Positions 1 through 9,215 of a DNA stretch of 64,000 nucleotides are shown here, one piece after another. Each line of letters starts with the position of its first letter. Position 1 is the first letter of the stretch. The notes under the pieces are model-generated. The model saw only the letters and a program-made list of their open reading frames with translations, searched no databases and was not told the origin of the DNA. This DNA is from Mesorhizobium sp. M1E.F.Ca.ET.045.02.1.1 (GTDB lineage Bacteria; Pseudomonadota; Alphaproteobacteria; Rhizobiales; Rhizobiaceae), in contig NZ_CP034447.1 in NCBI RefSeq assembly GCF_003952485.1, forward strand, positions 1,550,001-1,614,000. Reading direction: 5' to 3'. The translations under genes were made by a program, and so were the position numbers.

Positions 1-227
1 ATCCGGCGCTGACCAGCCAGATCGTCATCATGATGCTGGAATCGGCCGTCGTGTCGCAGATCGCGGTGCGCGAGCTGACCTATGAGGCCGATATGCTGCA
101 GGCGCGGACCTTCCGCGCCTTCGAGACCTATCTGGTGGTGACCCTGGTCTATCTCGGCCTGTCGATGGGACTGCGCCGGCTGCTGGTCAGCGGCGGGCGC
201 CGCGCACTCGGAGCCGGCGTGTCATGA
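1..227 (+). CDS. Polar amino-acid ABC transporter permease, C-terminal part
   Basis: An open frame runs in from the left edge (first whole codon at base 3) and stops at 225-227, so only about the last 75 residues are present. The visible part has the late permease segment followed by a hydrophobic helix (residues around YLVVTLVYLGLSMGLRR) and a short basic tail, as in the HisMQ/GltK family of inner-membrane permeases. The stop overlaps the start of the next permease gene (ATGA at 224-227), which indicates translational coupling. The two permeases probably form the heterodimeric channel of a polar amino-acid importer. The binding protein and ATPase must lie to the left. The substrate cannot be told. 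Confidence 0.8.
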   Translation, partial: PALTSQIVIMMLESAVVSQIAVRELTYEADMLQARTFRAFETYLVVTLVYLGLSMGLRRLLVSGGRRALGAGVS

Positions 228-868
228 TCGAATTCACCTTCTGGGACATAGTGCGCAACCTTCTGCTTGCCGCCCGCTGGACGGTGCTTTTATCGCTGGC
301 CGCCTTCGTCGGCGGCGCGCTGGTCGGGCTCATCGTGCTGTTCTTCCGCATAGCCAAGAACAAATGGATCAAGCGGATCGCTTCCGGCTACATCGCGCTG
401 TTCCAGGGAACGCCGCTGCTGATGCAGCTCTTTTTGATGGTCTTCGGCCTGCCGATGCTCGGGCTGCGCATCGAGCCGTGGACGGCGGCGATGCTGGGGC
501 TGACCTTCTTCGCCAGCGCCTATCTCGCCGAGATCTGGCGCAGCGGCGTCGATGCGCTGCCGCGCGGCCAATGGGACGCCGGCGCCAGCCTCGGGCTGCA
601 CTATCTGCAGGAGCTCAGGCTGATCATCCTGCCGCAGGCCTTCGCGATCACGCGCGCGCCGACCGTCGGCTTCCTGGTGCAGCTCATCAAATCGACGGCG
701 CTGACCTCGATCATCGGCTTCGAGGAACTGGTGAGGACCTCCAACGCCATCAACAATGCGACCTTCGAGCCGTTCACCGTCTATGGGCTGGTGGCGCTGA
801 TCTTCTTCGTCATGTGCTTCCCGCTGACGCAATATGCACGGCGGCTCGAGCGCGCGGCAGTTCGCTGA
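224..868 (+). CDS. Polar amino-acid ABC transporter permease (HisM/GlnP family)
   Basis: A 214-residue inner-membrane permease with about five predicted helices. The family loop for ATPase contact is visible at roughly residues 120-150 (GQWDAGASLGL...ILPQA), and FQGTPLLMQLFL near residue 60 is typical of His/Glu/Gln-type permeases. Translation is coupled to the upstream permease by a 4-bp ATGA overlap. It is the last gene of its operon, because the next gene runs on the other strand. Family assignment is firm; substrate is unknown. Confidence 0.88.
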   Translation: MIEFTFWDIVRNLLLAARWTVLLSLAAFVGGALVGLIVLFFRIAKNKWIKRIASGYIALFQGTPLLMQLFLMVFGLPMLGLRIEPWTAAMLGLTFFASAYLAEIWRSGVDALPRGQWDAGASLGLHYLQELRLIILPQAFAITRAPTVGFLVQLIKSTALTSIIGFEELVRTSNAINNATFEPFTVYGLVALIFFVMCFPLTQYARRLERAAVR

Positions 869-1017
869 GCTACGAGCACATCGCGCTGATGCGGCGGTGT
901 GATACGCCACGTTGCCTTGCACGATATGAGCAAACCCCGCCAACGGGCCGACAATTGTTACACGCATCCGTGCCGGTTGAACTGAGGATGGGTTGCCCTA
1001 CAGCCTTTCACGGAAAC

Positions 1018-1093
1018 GCCGAACCGCTCCGCCTCTTTGTTTCTACGCAATTCCTGACGGAAAACCGCCACGCACTTTTCCTGGAATTGCTCT
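1018..1093 (+). repeat. Palindromic intergenic repeat, family A, copy 1
   Basis: A core of about 46 bp (1047-1092) begins GCAATTCC and ends GGAATTGC, with inner arms GGAAAA/TTTTCC, so it can fold as a hairpin around a CCGC-type loop. It is preceded by a GAACCGCTC...TTTGTTT segment. The same unit occurs at 8281-8328, 37242-37287 and, reversed, at 31665-31741. It lies between the convergent ends of the permease and GlxA-type genes. Confidence 0.8.
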
Positions 1094-1102
1094 AAGCCGT
1101 AG

Positions 1103-2128
1103 CTACAAGAGTCGGAAACGCGCGCGATATTCGCTTGGAGTGATTGCGGACGATCTGAGCATCGCCCTGCGCAGGCTCTGCTCGTCCCCCAGACCAACAA
1201 GGCGCGCGATCCCCTTGAGCGGGAGTTTGCCGTCTTCCAGGGCACGCTTGGCAGCTTCCAGTCTCAATTGCTCGACGAACTTGGCGGGCGTCCGACCGGT
1301 TTCTTGCACGAACCTGCGCGCGAGCGTCCTTGGCGACATGGAGGCTTTGCACGCAAGTGCGTCCACCGAGAGTTCTTCATGAAGATTGCTCGATATCCAC
1401 GTGATGAGGTCGGCAATCGATCCATCAGCCCGGGTCTGCGCCTCGAACGCCGTGCTGAACTGCTCCTGATTGCCTGGGCGATTGAGATAGACGACGAGGG
1501 TCCGCGCAACGTCCATTGCGACCGGTCGTCCGAGGTCTTCCTCGATCAATGCCAGAGCAAGGTCGATCCCGGCGGTCACGCCGGCAGACGTCCAAAGGTT
1601 TCCGTCCTTGATGTAGATCGGCCCGCGCTTGACTTTGGCCGCCGGACGGATTTGAGCCAGTTCGTCCAGCCAACGCCAATGGGTGGTGATTGTCTTGCCA
1701 TCGGCAAGTCCGGCTTCCGCGAGAGCAAAGGCGCCGGTGCAGGCCGAACAGAGCCGGCGCATGCTCGAAGCCCGCGTGCGCAGCCATTCTAGAAATGCGT
1801 CCGAGCCGGCGGGAAGGCGACCGCCGCCGCACCCGACCACGATCAGCGTGTCGATCACCTGACCGTCCAACGCCCCCACCGGTTCCGTCGCTATCGGAAG
1901 TCCACTCCGCGTGGCGACGGGACCGCCCGACTCGGACAGTATGCGCGTTAGATAGGGATCCCGGCCACCCATCGAAGGATGTGCGCGTGCCACCGTGAAG
2001 GCTTCGAGCGGGCCGATAAGGTCGAGCGCGACCATATCGCCGATGAGCACAAAGGCGACGCACCTAGGTTCCGGCGGCGCGATAGACCTGCCTTCATCCA
2101 TTGGCAGAATTTGATGGAACATTGTCAT
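1103..2128 (-). CDS. GlxA-family transcriptional regulator (DJ-1/PfpI plus AraC helix-turn-helix)
   Basis: A 341-residue regulator. Residues about 20-190 form a DJ-1/PfpI-like class I glutamine-amidotransferase fold, including the nucleophile-elbow region CSACTGAFALAEAGL. The last about 100 residues are an AraC-type double helix-turn-helix (SVDALACKASMSPRTLARRF, then GIARLVGLGDEQSLRRAM). Such proteins act as cytoplasmic DNA-binding regulators. The same frame stays open to 2995, but that extension lies antisense to the cupin gene and is not credible; the ATG at 2128 starts the conserved domain. A second ATG at 2122 is possible, and the Shine-Dalgarno signal is weak. It is divergent from the cupin gene, which may be its target. 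Confidence 0.85.
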   Translation of the reverse strand: MTMFHQILPMDEGRSIAPPEPRCVAFVLIGDMVALDLIGPLEAFTVARAHPSMGGRDPYLTRILSESGGPVATRSGLPIATEPVGALDGQVIDTLIVVGCGGGRLPAGSDAFLEWLRTRASSMRRLCSACTGAFALAEAGLADGKTITTHWRWLDELAQIRPAAKVKRGPIYIKDGNLWTSAGVTAGIDLALALIEEDLGRPVAMDVARTLVVYLNRPGNQEQFSTAFEAQTRADGSIADLITWISSNLHEELSVDALACKASMSPRTLARRFVQETGRTPAKFVEQLRLEAAKRALEDGKLPLKGIARLVGLGDEQSLRRAMLRSSAITPSEYRARFRLL

Positions 2129-2245
2129 TCCGTCAACTCGCCAGGCGCCTATGTTGGGAATAGCAACGTGCGAAGCCCAGCAGTTGCGAGACCCTCCGGC
2201 AAGCGTCCTGCAGTCGCGTTTGTCCAAGTCAAGCGGAGAGAAAAG

Positions 2246-2788
2246 ATGGAATTCAAGCGCATCGTAACGGGACAGGACCGGGACGGACGAGCCCGCTTCC
2301 TTTACAATTTTGTCGAGCCCCACCGCGAAGTCTTCATGCACGTGCCCGGTTTGGTGGTGTCGACCCTCTGGGCAACCGAAAACGAGCCTGCCATACCGGG
2401 GAAAGTAACGGATCCGGTCCCGTCGATAACCTCCCTCGTAGCGGCGCCGGGCGAGACCCGGTTCATGAAGGTCGTCTTCCCGCCCGACAGCGTTCTGGAA
2501 ACCATCAATGACTGGGGCGCCGCGGGTGCCGAATACGCCAGCAGACTGCCCGGCCTCGCCGAGACCTTCGAACCGGAGCACCCCGGAATGCACACAACGC
2601 AAACCATCGACTACATCGTCCTGTTGTCGGGAGAGCTTTGGCTGGAACTGGACGATAACGAGGAACGTCATCTCACGCCCGGCGATGTCGTCGTACAGAA
2701 CGGCACGCGTCATGCCTGGCGTAACCGGGGAACGGAACCCGCTACGATATTCTCGGTTATGGTCGGGGCTGATCCGGAACGGGCATGA
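2246..2788 (+). CDS. Cupin-domain protein
   Basis: A 180-residue protein starting at an ATG preceded by GGAGAG. The C-terminal half is a small beta-barrel cupin: TIDYIVLLSGELWLELDD matches cupin motif 1, and PGDVVVQNGTRHAWRNRG matches motif 2 with its usual glycine and histidine. Related proteins are often annotated as dimethylsulfoniopropionate-lyase-like or generic metal-binding cupins; no specific reaction can be assigned. It is divergent from the GlxA-type regulator (118 bp gap) and upstream of an O-methyltransferase on the same strand, so the three may form one regulated unit. Confidence 0.8.
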   Translation: MEFKRIVTGQDRDGRARFLYNFVEPHREVFMHVPGLVVSTLWATENEPAIPGKVTDPVPSITSLVAAPGETRFMKVVFPPDSVLETINDWGAAGAEYASRLPGLAETFEPEHPGMHTTQTIDYIVLLSGELWLELDDNEERHLTPGDVVVQNGTRHAWRNRGTEPATIFSVMVGADPERA

Positions 2789-2963
2789 AGCGGAGGTGAT
2801 TGCATACCAGACAGAGAATTCGCTCCGATCGCCGGCATGCGCCCGATCGAGAAACTCGATGAGAGTGCGATCGATCTCGTGCCGATTTGTGGCCACCGCG
2901 CTTTCGGCGCTTTGAGCGCCGCCTTCGGCATCCGGATCATCGTCAACAGCTGAGGAGAGCGCC

Positions 2964-4082
2964 ATGCCCGACCACAAGCACGCCGCTACGCACACGACAA
3001 CGCATGCCCGCCAGCCGATCTCAGGCGAGACAAGGTTGCGTGCGGCCGATCAACCGATCGTCACCACGCAAGAGCTTCCTTCCGCCGTCCCGCTCATGGC
3101 ACTTTCGACCGGCTTCTGGGCTTTCAAGACCCTGGCTGCAGCACACGAGCTGGGCCTGTTCAGTCACCTTGCCGGCGGTGCCGGCACAACGGTTGCGGAG
3201 CTGGCGGAGGCGACCGGTCTCAATCCGCGCCCGGCCGAGATGCTGTTGACCGGCTGCGCTGCGCTCGGGCTTCTGGAGAAAGCGGACGGCCGTTATCGCA
3301 ATACGCCCCTAAGCGAAGCCTATCTCGTGCGCGGGAAGCCGTATTACTTCGGTGGCTTCGTGCAGATGGCCGACAAGCGGCTCTATCCGGGCTGGGGCAG
3401 ACTTGCCGAGGCGCTGCGCACCAACCGGCCAACCACGTGGGACCCGGCAGTGCAATCCTCGATGTTTGACGGCGAGGATCCGACGACGCTGGCACTCTTC
3501 TGGGAGGCGATGCATTCGCTCTCCACGATGACCGCGCGCAAGCTCGGCGAAGCCGTGGATCTCGGTCAATTCCGCCACCTTCTGGATATCGGCGGCGGAT
3601 CGGGCGCGTACGACATCGAGCTTTGCAAACAGTATGGGGCACTGCGTGCGACCGTGTTTGACTTGCCGCATGTGGCCGCGATCGCCGCGGGAAAAATCGC
3701 CGAGGCCGGCTTGACCGACCGTATCGAGACCGCCGGCGGCGACTTCTTCGAACAGCTTCCCAGGGATCACGACGTGCATCTCCTGTCGATGATCCTGCAC
3801 GATTGGGACGAGGCGAAGGACCGCACCCTCCTGCGCCGCTCCTTCGAGGCTTTGCCGAGCGGCGGTGCAGTCGTCATCAGCGAGCTTCTCGTCAATAACG
3901 AAAAGACCGGGCCGGCGCCAGCTGCGCTGATGAGCCTCAACATGCTGATCGAGACGGAAGGGCGAAACTACACGCCGGCCGAATATTCGGCGTGGCTCGA
4001 AGAAGCCGGATTCCGCAACATCGAGACGGTCTGGTTCGACGCACCCGCCGCGAACGGCGCCGTGATCGGCCGCAAACCGTAA
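2964..4082 (+). CDS. SAM-dependent O-methyltransferase (acetylserotonin/hydroxyneurosporene type)
   Basis: A 372-residue cytoplasmic methyltransferase. Residues about 45-130 form the winged-helix dimerisation domain of plant-type O-methyltransferases (LMALSTGFWAFKTLAAAHELGLF). The catalytic domain follows, with the SAM-binding glycine motif LLDIGGGSGAYDIEL near residue 215 and the general-base histidine in MILHDWDEAKDR near residue 275. GAGGAG lies 8 bp before the ATG. The substrate is unknown; the family methylates small hydroxylated aromatics or polyketides. The first 35 residues are His/Thr-rich and probably disordered. Confidence 0.85.
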   Translation: MPDHKHAATHTTTHARQPISGETRLRAADQPIVTTQELPSAVPLMALSTGFWAFKTLAAAHELGLFSHLAGGAGTTVAELAEATGLNPRPAEMLLTGCAALGLLEKADGRYRNTPLSEAYLVRGKPYYFGGFVQMADKRLYPGWGRLAEALRTNRPTTWDPAVQSSMFDGEDPTTLALFWEAMHSLSTMTARKLGEAVDLGQFRHLLDIGGGSGAYDIELCKQYGALRATVFDLPHVAAIAAGKIAEAGLTDRIETAGGDFFEQLPRDHDVHLLSMILHDWDEAKDRTLLRRSFEALPSGGAVVISELLVNNEKTGPAPAALMSLNMLIETEGRNYTPAEYSAWLEEAGFRNIETVWFDAPAANGAVIGRKP

Positions 4083-4111
4083 GACGCAAAAGGCGCAGGA
4101 TCGCCGGTCGA

Positions 4112-5515
4112 TCAATGCCCGAAGGAGAGCACCAGCGCGATGCGGTCGCGCCTGAGCCAACGCACGAGCAGCAGCGCCGCCACCACGGCCAGCCCCGACG
4201 CCAGGCCGATCCAGATGCCGGCGCCGTGGAGGCCGAAATGGAAGGCGAGCAGCACGCCGAGCGGCAGGCCGACGCCCCAATAGCCGATCGCGGCATAGAT
4301 CATCGGCACCTTGGTGTCGTGCAGGCCGCGCAGCATGCCGGCGGCCACCGCCTGCGCGCCATCGAAGATCTGGAACAACGCGGCAAAGACCAGGAACGAC
4401 ACCGCAAGCCCGATCACCCTGGCATTGCCCGGATCGGCGAGATCGATGAAGGCGCTGATCAGAAGATGCGGCCACAGGATCATCACCAGCCCCATCAGCG
4501 CCATGAAGGAGACGCCGATGACAAAGGCGGTCCAGCCGGCGCGCGAGACGCCTTCCGGATTGCCGGCGCCATGCGCAAGGCCGACCCGCACGGTGACCGC
4601 CTGGTTAAGGCCGAGCGGCACCATGAAGGAGATCGAGGCGATCTGGATGGCGATCGCATGCGCTGCCAACGAATCCGCGTCGATCAGGCCCATCAGCAGT
4701 GCTGCCGCATTGAAGATCGTCACCTCGAAGGCGAGGATGCCGGCGATCGGCAGGCCGAGCCTCAGCAGGCCGCGGAAGCGCGGCCAGTCGGAGCGCCAGA
4801 AGCGGCCGAACAGGCGATAGCGGCGGAATTTTTTCTCAAGCGCCACCACGGCGGCCAAGCCGGCAAACATCAGCGTGCTCGATAGCGAGGTGGCGAGACC
4901 AGATCCGGCAATGCCCATCGCGTGAACGCCGAGATTGCCGAACATGAACACCCAGTTGAAGAAGGCGTTGCAGGCAACCGCCACGAACACGATGATCAAC
5001 GCCCAGCCCGGCCGCTCCAGCGCCGAGATGAAGGAACGCAGGACGATATAGCCGTAGAAAGGCAGCACCGCCCATTGCAGCCAGTGCAGGTAGATGCCGG
5101 CCTGATGCGCGAGCTCCGGCTTCTGGCCCATGGCCAAAAGCACCTCTTCGCCATCCCAGAGGAACAGCCAGATCGGGATCGAGATCAGGATCGCCAGCCA
5201 CAGGCCCTGGCGCACGGTGCGGCGCAGATCGCGCACCGAATGGCGGCGGCGGCCGAGCTCGGTCGCCATCATCGGCGAGGTCGCCAGCATCAGGCCGAGG
5301 CCGAAGATCAGCGGCATGAAATAGAGGTTGGAGCCGAGCGCGCCGGCGGCCAATGTGTCAGGCCCCAGCCGGCCCATCATCATGACGTCGGTCGCGGTCA
5401 TGGCGGTCTGGCCGAGATTGGTGAGCACCATCGGCCAGGCAAGCGCCAGCGTCGCCCTGATTTCCTGACGCCAAAGATTTTCCGGCGCGCGAGCGCCGGC
5501 TTCGATCGCAGACAT
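4112..5515 (-). CDS. MATE-family multidrug/Na+ antiporter (NorM-like)
   Basis: A 467-residue inner-membrane protein with about twelve hydrophobic helices in two similar halves. MATE signatures include LAWPMVLTNLGQTAMTATDVMMMGRLG in helix 1 and GLNQAVTVRVGLAHGAGN in the second half. The family exports cationic drugs and dyes by H+ or Na+ antiport. The ATG at 5515 is preceded by a GAAGAGCGGA ribosome-binding region; the same frame is open upstream to 5824 but that part overlaps the divergent AraC-type gene region and lacks MATE similarity. It is convergent with the O-methyltransferase gene. Confidence 0.9.
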   Translation of the reverse strand: MSAIEAGARAPENLWRQEIRATLALAWPMVLTNLGQTAMTATDVMMMGRLGPDTLAAGALGSNLYFMPLIFGLGLMLATSPMMATELGRRRHSVRDLRRTVRQGLWLAILISIPIWLFLWDGEEVLLAMGQKPELAHQAGIYLHWLQWAVLPFYGYIVLRSFISALERPGWALIIVFVAVACNAFFNWVFMFGNLGVHAMGIAGSGLATSLSSTLMFAGLAAVVALEKKFRRYRLFGRFWRSDWPRFRGLLRLGLPIAGILAFEVTIFNAAALLMGLIDADSLAAHAIAIQIASISFMVPLGLNQAVTVRVGLAHGAGNPEGVSRAGWTAFVIGVSFMALMGLVMILWPHLLISAFIDLADPGNARVIGLAVSFLVFAALFQIFDGAQAVAAGMLRGLHDTKVPMIYAAIGYWGVGLPLGVLLAFHFGLHGAGIWIGLASGLAVVAALLLVRWLRRDRIALVLSFGH

Positions 5516-5753
5516 TTTCCGCTCTTCAGACCACGGCGCGTCGGGATCATGCCCGGAAGCCGCACGCAAACGGCGCAAAATGGCGCCGTTTGCGTCGTCT
5601 TGTGAACGAAATGCGACATATTGGCAAGGGAGGAGGAGCGGCCAGTCGTTGATCCAGCAGGAAGGCCGAACGGCGGCTGCGTTCACTTGCCCGCAGGGTG
5701 CTGCTACGGATGTCCGAAGACACAGAGCCGGCGTGAGATGCCGGGAGGAATGG

Positions 5754-6671
5754 ATGCCGTTCAGACGCAGAAAGAACACGGCCGCGATCCCGCGAACGGT
5801 GCCGGCCTTCGAGCATATCGTCACCGAAGCGAGCGAGAGCTTCCTGTGGCGGCTCGACGACTATCCATGGGAGCGCAACGTCTGGAATTTTCACCCAGAA
5901 TACGAGATCCATTTGCTCAGGAAATCCTCAGGCGTCGTGCTGGTCGGCGACCATATCGGCGAGTTCGGGCCGGGCTACCTGACGATCGTCGGCGGCGGCC
6001 TGCCGCATGACTGGGTGACGGCGGTGCAGCCGGGAGAGTTGATCGAGGGCCGCGATATCGTGCTGCAGTTCGACCCGGAGCGGCTGCGCAGCTCGGCGGG
6101 GCTGCTGCCGGAGCTGCGCGAGCTTGAGCCGTTCCTGGAGCGTTCGCTGCGCGGCATGGTCTTCCATGGCCGCACCGCGGTCGACGGGGCAGAGCTGATG
6201 GAGCGGATGGGCACCGTGCAAGGGCTCACCCGCTTCCGCCTGTTCCTCGAACTGGTCGATATGCTGGCCAAGACCGATGAGTACGAGCTCCTGTCGTCGC
6301 CGGATTTCTCGCCGGTGCTCGACGCCGCCTCGCTGGACATCATCCAGCGCACGCTGACCTATCTCTTCCAGCACTTCGCCGAAGACCTGAAGCTGCCAGA
6401 AGTGGCCGCGCTCGCAGGAATGAGCGAAAGCACGTTCTCTCGCTTCTTCCAGAAGAATACCGGCAACAGCTTCAGCGACCACGTCGCCAAGCTGAGACTC
6501 TGGCAAGCCTGCAAACTGCTCGCCGATACCGATATCCCGATCACCGACATCTGTTTCCAGGTCGGCTACATGAACATCTCCAACTTCAACCGCGCCTTCC
6601 TGCGCAAGCACAAGATGACGCCGTCATCCTACCGCAAGCTGTCGCGGCAGCGGCTGGCGCTGCGGACGTGA
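5754..6671 (+). CDS. AraC-family transcriptional regulator
   Basis: A 305-residue regulator with an N-terminal cupin-like sensing domain (about residues 15-130, WNFHPEYEIHLL...GPGYLTIVGGGLPHDW). A C-terminal AraC/XylS DNA-binding domain covers about residues 205-300 (LPEVAALAGMSESTFSRFFQ and ITDICFQVGYMNISNFNRAF). GGGAGGAAT lies directly before the ATG. It sits 240 bp upstream of a polyol-type ABC transporter operon on the same strand, so it is the likely activator of that operon. Control of the divergent MATE gene is the alternative. Confidence 0.88.
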   Translation: MPFRRRKNTAAIPRTVPAFEHIVTEASESFLWRLDDYPWERNVWNFHPEYEIHLLRKSSGVVLVGDHIGEFGPGYLTIVGGGLPHDWVTAVQPGELIEGRDIVLQFDPERLRSSAGLLPELRELEPFLERSLRGMVFHGRTAVDGAELMERMGTVQGLTRFRLFLELVDMLAKTDEYELLSSPDFSPVLDAASLDIIQRTLTYLFQHFAEDLKLPEVAALAGMSESTFSRFFQKNTGNSFSDHVAKLRLWQACKLLADTDIPITDICFQVGYMNISNFNRAFLRKHKMTPSSYRKLSRQRLALRT

Positions 6672-6910
6672 TCCGCGAAGATCCAGCGCCTCTCACCGCA
6701 CTGATACTCGTGTGACAGACAGACTCTGCCTGCGCCATTTTTTGCGCCGCACAATGCATAAAAGTACAGGTTTTCCGCAACAGGGCTTCTAGTCTCGCCC
6801 TGTCCAACTCCTCATTTTGGCGACGGGTGGCAGGTCGCCCGGGCGACGGTGAGGGTCGCTTAGCCCGAGGACCTCCGCTTCCCGCGAATGTTCCTGGAGG
6901 AGAAAAATCA

Positions 6911-8185
6911 ATGAAATCAAATCGGCTCGCTGCCAGCCTCGGCGCAGCGTTCGTGCTTACCGCTTCCGTATCCACCGCGGCACTGGCGCAGGCGCCGGTC
7001 TGCTCGGCACCGGTCAAGGTGCTGGCGCAGCCGCGCGACGGGCTGACGCTTCTGGAGGACTCGAAGGACGAGTTCCAGAAGCTCTCCGGCGCCGGCTTCC
7101 AGATCGACTACCTCAACGAGAACGACCGCCGCGCGAAGTCGCGCGCCGACGCCTCCACCGTCGGCATTTACAACGTCTACTATGTCGACGAGGCCAATGT
7201 CGCGCTGTTCGCCTCGTCCGGCTGGATCGCGCCGCTGACGGACTATTATCCGGCCGAGTACGACTTCGCCGACTTCGATCCGGGCCGCCAGAAGGTCGCC
7301 ACCTATGACGGCAAGGTCTGGTTCGCGCCGCTGACCGGCGGCGGCGACCTGATGGTCTACCGCAAGGATGTGCTGGAGGCCGCCGGCGTCCAGCCGCCGA
7401 AGACTCTCGACGAGCTGATCGCCGACGTGGCGAAACTGAACGATCCCGACAAGGGCGTTTACGGCATCGCCCTGCGCGGCGCGCGCGGCTCGGGCGCCAA
7501 TGTCTGGCGCTGGATGCCTTTCTTCAAAGCCTATGGCGGCAAATGGTTCGACGGTGACAAGCCGGCTTTCAATTCGGACGCGGCCGTGAAGGCGACGGAG
7601 ACCTACCTCAACCTGTTCAAGGACTCGGCGCCCGGCACGCAGACCGGCAGCTGGGATGAATCGACGGGCGCCTTCCTCTCCGGCCAGGTCGCCATCCTCG
7701 TCGAATCGACGCCGCTGTCGGGCATGGCGGTCGATCCGAAGACCTCGCAGGTGGTCGGCAAGGTCGGCTTCCTGCCGCCGCCCTCGCCGCTGCCCGGCGG
7801 CGGCTACGGACATGGGCTCGCCATCGGCACCAAGGCCAATGCGGACGAAGCGTCGAAGAAGTGCGCCGGCCTGTTCATCGCCTGGGCGACGTCGAAGGAG
7901 AACGAGAAGCGCAGACTCGACGCGCACCAGTTCGGCGAGCTCAACCGCACCAGCATCCTCTCCAGCAAGGAATTCGCTGACATCTACGGCGCCGATCTCG
8001 GACAGGCGCTGGCCGACACCGGCAAGGTCACGGCGGTGAACTTCTGGCAGGATCCGCGCTGGCCCGATCTCGGCGACCGCTGGGGCATCATCCTCGAGGA
8101 GCTGGTCACCGGCACCCGCACCGACATCAAGGGTGGCCTCAACGAGCTCGAGACCTACGCCAACGAGCTGGTGAAGAAGAAGTGA
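6911..8185 (+). CDS. Sugar/polyol ABC transporter substrate-binding protein
   Basis: A 424-residue periplasmic binding protein with a Sec signal peptide (about residues 1-27, cleavage after AALA) and the extracellular solute-binding type 1 fold of the MalE/SmoE class (APLTGGGDLMVYRKDVLEAAGV; later GHGLAIGTKANADEASKKCAGLFIAW). GGAGGAG lies before the ATG. It is the first gene of an operon with two permeases, a medium-chain dehydrogenase and an ATPase. Two stem-loops follow it, consistent with making more of this protein than of the membrane parts. The dehydrogenase points to a polyol such as xylitol or sorbitol; this is inferred from context only. Confidence 0.88.
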   Translation: MKSNRLAASLGAAFVLTASVSTAALAQAPVCSAPVKVLAQPRDGLTLLEDSKDEFQKLSGAGFQIDYLNENDRRAKSRADASTVGIYNVYYVDEANVALFASSGWIAPLTDYYPAEYDFADFDPGRQKVATYDGKVWFAPLTGGGDLMVYRKDVLEAAGVQPPKTLDELIADVAKLNDPDKGVYGIALRGARGSGANVWRWMPFFKAYGGKWFDGDKPAFNSDAAVKATETYLNLFKDSAPGTQTGSWDESTGAFLSGQVAILVESTPLSGMAVDPKTSQVVGKVGFLPPPSPLPGGGYGHGLAIGTKANADEASKKCAGLFIAWATSKENEKRRLDAHQFGELNRTSILSSKEFADIYGADLGQALADTGKVTAVNFWQDPRWPDLGDRWGIILEELVTGTRTDIKGGLNELETYANELVKKK

Positions 8186-8210
8186 TCCTCCCGCCCGTGG
8201 CGCGCGGTCG

Positions 8211-8253
8211 CCGGCATTCGTCGGAATGCCGGGACCCGTGCGCCGCGGGTCCC
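8211..8253 (+). promoter_or_regulatory. Two tandem stem-loops between binding-protein and permease genes
   Basis: The first hairpin has a perfect 9-bp stem, CCGGCATTC (8211-8219) with GAATGCCGG (8224-8232), and a 4-base loop. The second has GGGACCC (8231-8237) pairing with GGGTCCC (8247-8253). They sit 26 bp after the binding-protein stop codon. In sugar ABC operons such structures usually stabilise the upstream mRNA or weaken transcription into the permease genes. No T-run follows, so they are probably not a full terminator. Confidence 0.6.
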
Positions 8254-8280
8254 GCCAGCGATCCGATCATTTTGTTTGAA

Positions 8281-8328
8281 CGCAATTCCTGACGGAAAAC
8301 CGCGTCACACTTTTCCTGGAATTGCTCC
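8281..8328 (+). repeat. Palindromic intergenic repeat, family A, copy 2
   Basis: This has the same GCAATTCC...GGAATTGC unit as the copy at 1047-1092, with two base changes in the loop. It lies inside the polyol transporter operon, between the two stem-loops and the first permease gene. Confidence 0.8.
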
Positions 8329-8348
8329 GATATTCCCGAGGATAGGCA

Positions 8349-9215
8349 ATGCGCCGACGCTCTTCCCTGCCCGTCACCTTTCTCGTTCCGACGCTCGCAA
8401 TCCTGCTCGTGCTGTCTATGGTGCCGACGCTCTATGCCATCGTCATTGCCCTGCAGAACCGCGAATTGAGCGCGCCGGGTTATTCCTGGGTCTGGTTCTC
8501 GAACTTCGCCGATCTCTTCCTCGACCGCCGCTTCCTCAACGCCGTCTGGGTGTCGGTGAAATGGGAGGTCGTCACCGTCGTGGCAACGATGGCGGTGGCG
8601 ATCGGGCTCGGCGTGCTCATGTTCGAGGTCGCCGCGCCGCGCCTGCGCAACATCTACTGCCTGCTGTTCATCATTCCGGTGCTGCTGCCGCGCGTCTCTG
8701 CGGCCTTCGTCTGGAAGTTCGCCTATCACCCGCTCTACGGCATCGCCACCTATCCCTACCGGCTCATCACCGGCGGGCTGATCTTCGACCCGCTGTCCAA
8801 GGCCTCGACGGCGCTGTTCGCCGTCGCCTCGGTCGATGTCTGGCAGTGGGGTCTGTTCTTCGCCGTCATCGTGCTGAAGCTCTTGGAGACCTTGCCGCCG
8901 CAGCCGATCGAAGCGGCGCGGCTCGACCATGCGAAGCGCTGGCAGATCCATGCCTATGTCACCTTGCCGATGCTCAAGGCGCCGCTGATCAGCCTGATGT
9001 TCGTCAAGATGATCGAGTCGCTGCGCTCCTTCGACCTCATCTATGTGATGACGCGCGGCGGGCCGGGCGTGGCGACCGAAACGCTCGACATGTATGCCTT
9101 CTCCCAGGGTTTCATCGAGTCCGGCAAGGTCTCCTATGCCTCGGCCATGGCGGTTCTGATGATGATCGCGACCGTCATCACCTTCACCTTCCTGTGGAAG
9201 CGGGTGCAGGCATGA
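8349..9215 (+). CDS. Sugar/polyol ABC transporter permease (MalF/UgpA-like)
   Basis: A 288-residue inner-membrane permease with about six helices. The EAA loop for ATPase contact is seen as PIEAARLDHAKRWQIHAYVTLPMLKAPL near residue 200, and MTRGGPGVATETLDMYAF near residue 235 is the conserved segment of first permeases in sugar importers. The start is preceded by CGAGGAT. The stop overlaps the next start by 4 bp (9212-9215). It pairs with the following permease to form the membrane channel. Confidence 0.9.
   Translation: MRRRSSLPVTFLVPTLAILLVLSMVPTLYAIVIALQNRELSAPGYSWVWFSNFADLFLDRRFLNAVWVSVKWEVVTVVATMAVAIGLGVLMFEVAAPRLRNIYCLLFIIPVLLPRVSAAFVWKFAYHPLYGIATYPYRLITGGLIFDPLSKASTALFAVASVDVWQWGLFFAVIVLKLLETLPPQPIEAARLDHAKRWQIHAYVTLPMLKAPLISLMFVKMIESLRSFDLIYVMTRGGPGVATETLDMYAFSQGFIESGKVSYASAMAVLMMIATVITFTFLWKRVQA

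Noticed and set aside
2129..2995. N-terminal extension of the GlxA-type regulator to 630 residues
   Set aside because: The extra part has no family similarity and lies antisense to the cupin gene, which has a good ribosome-binding site and clear motifs.
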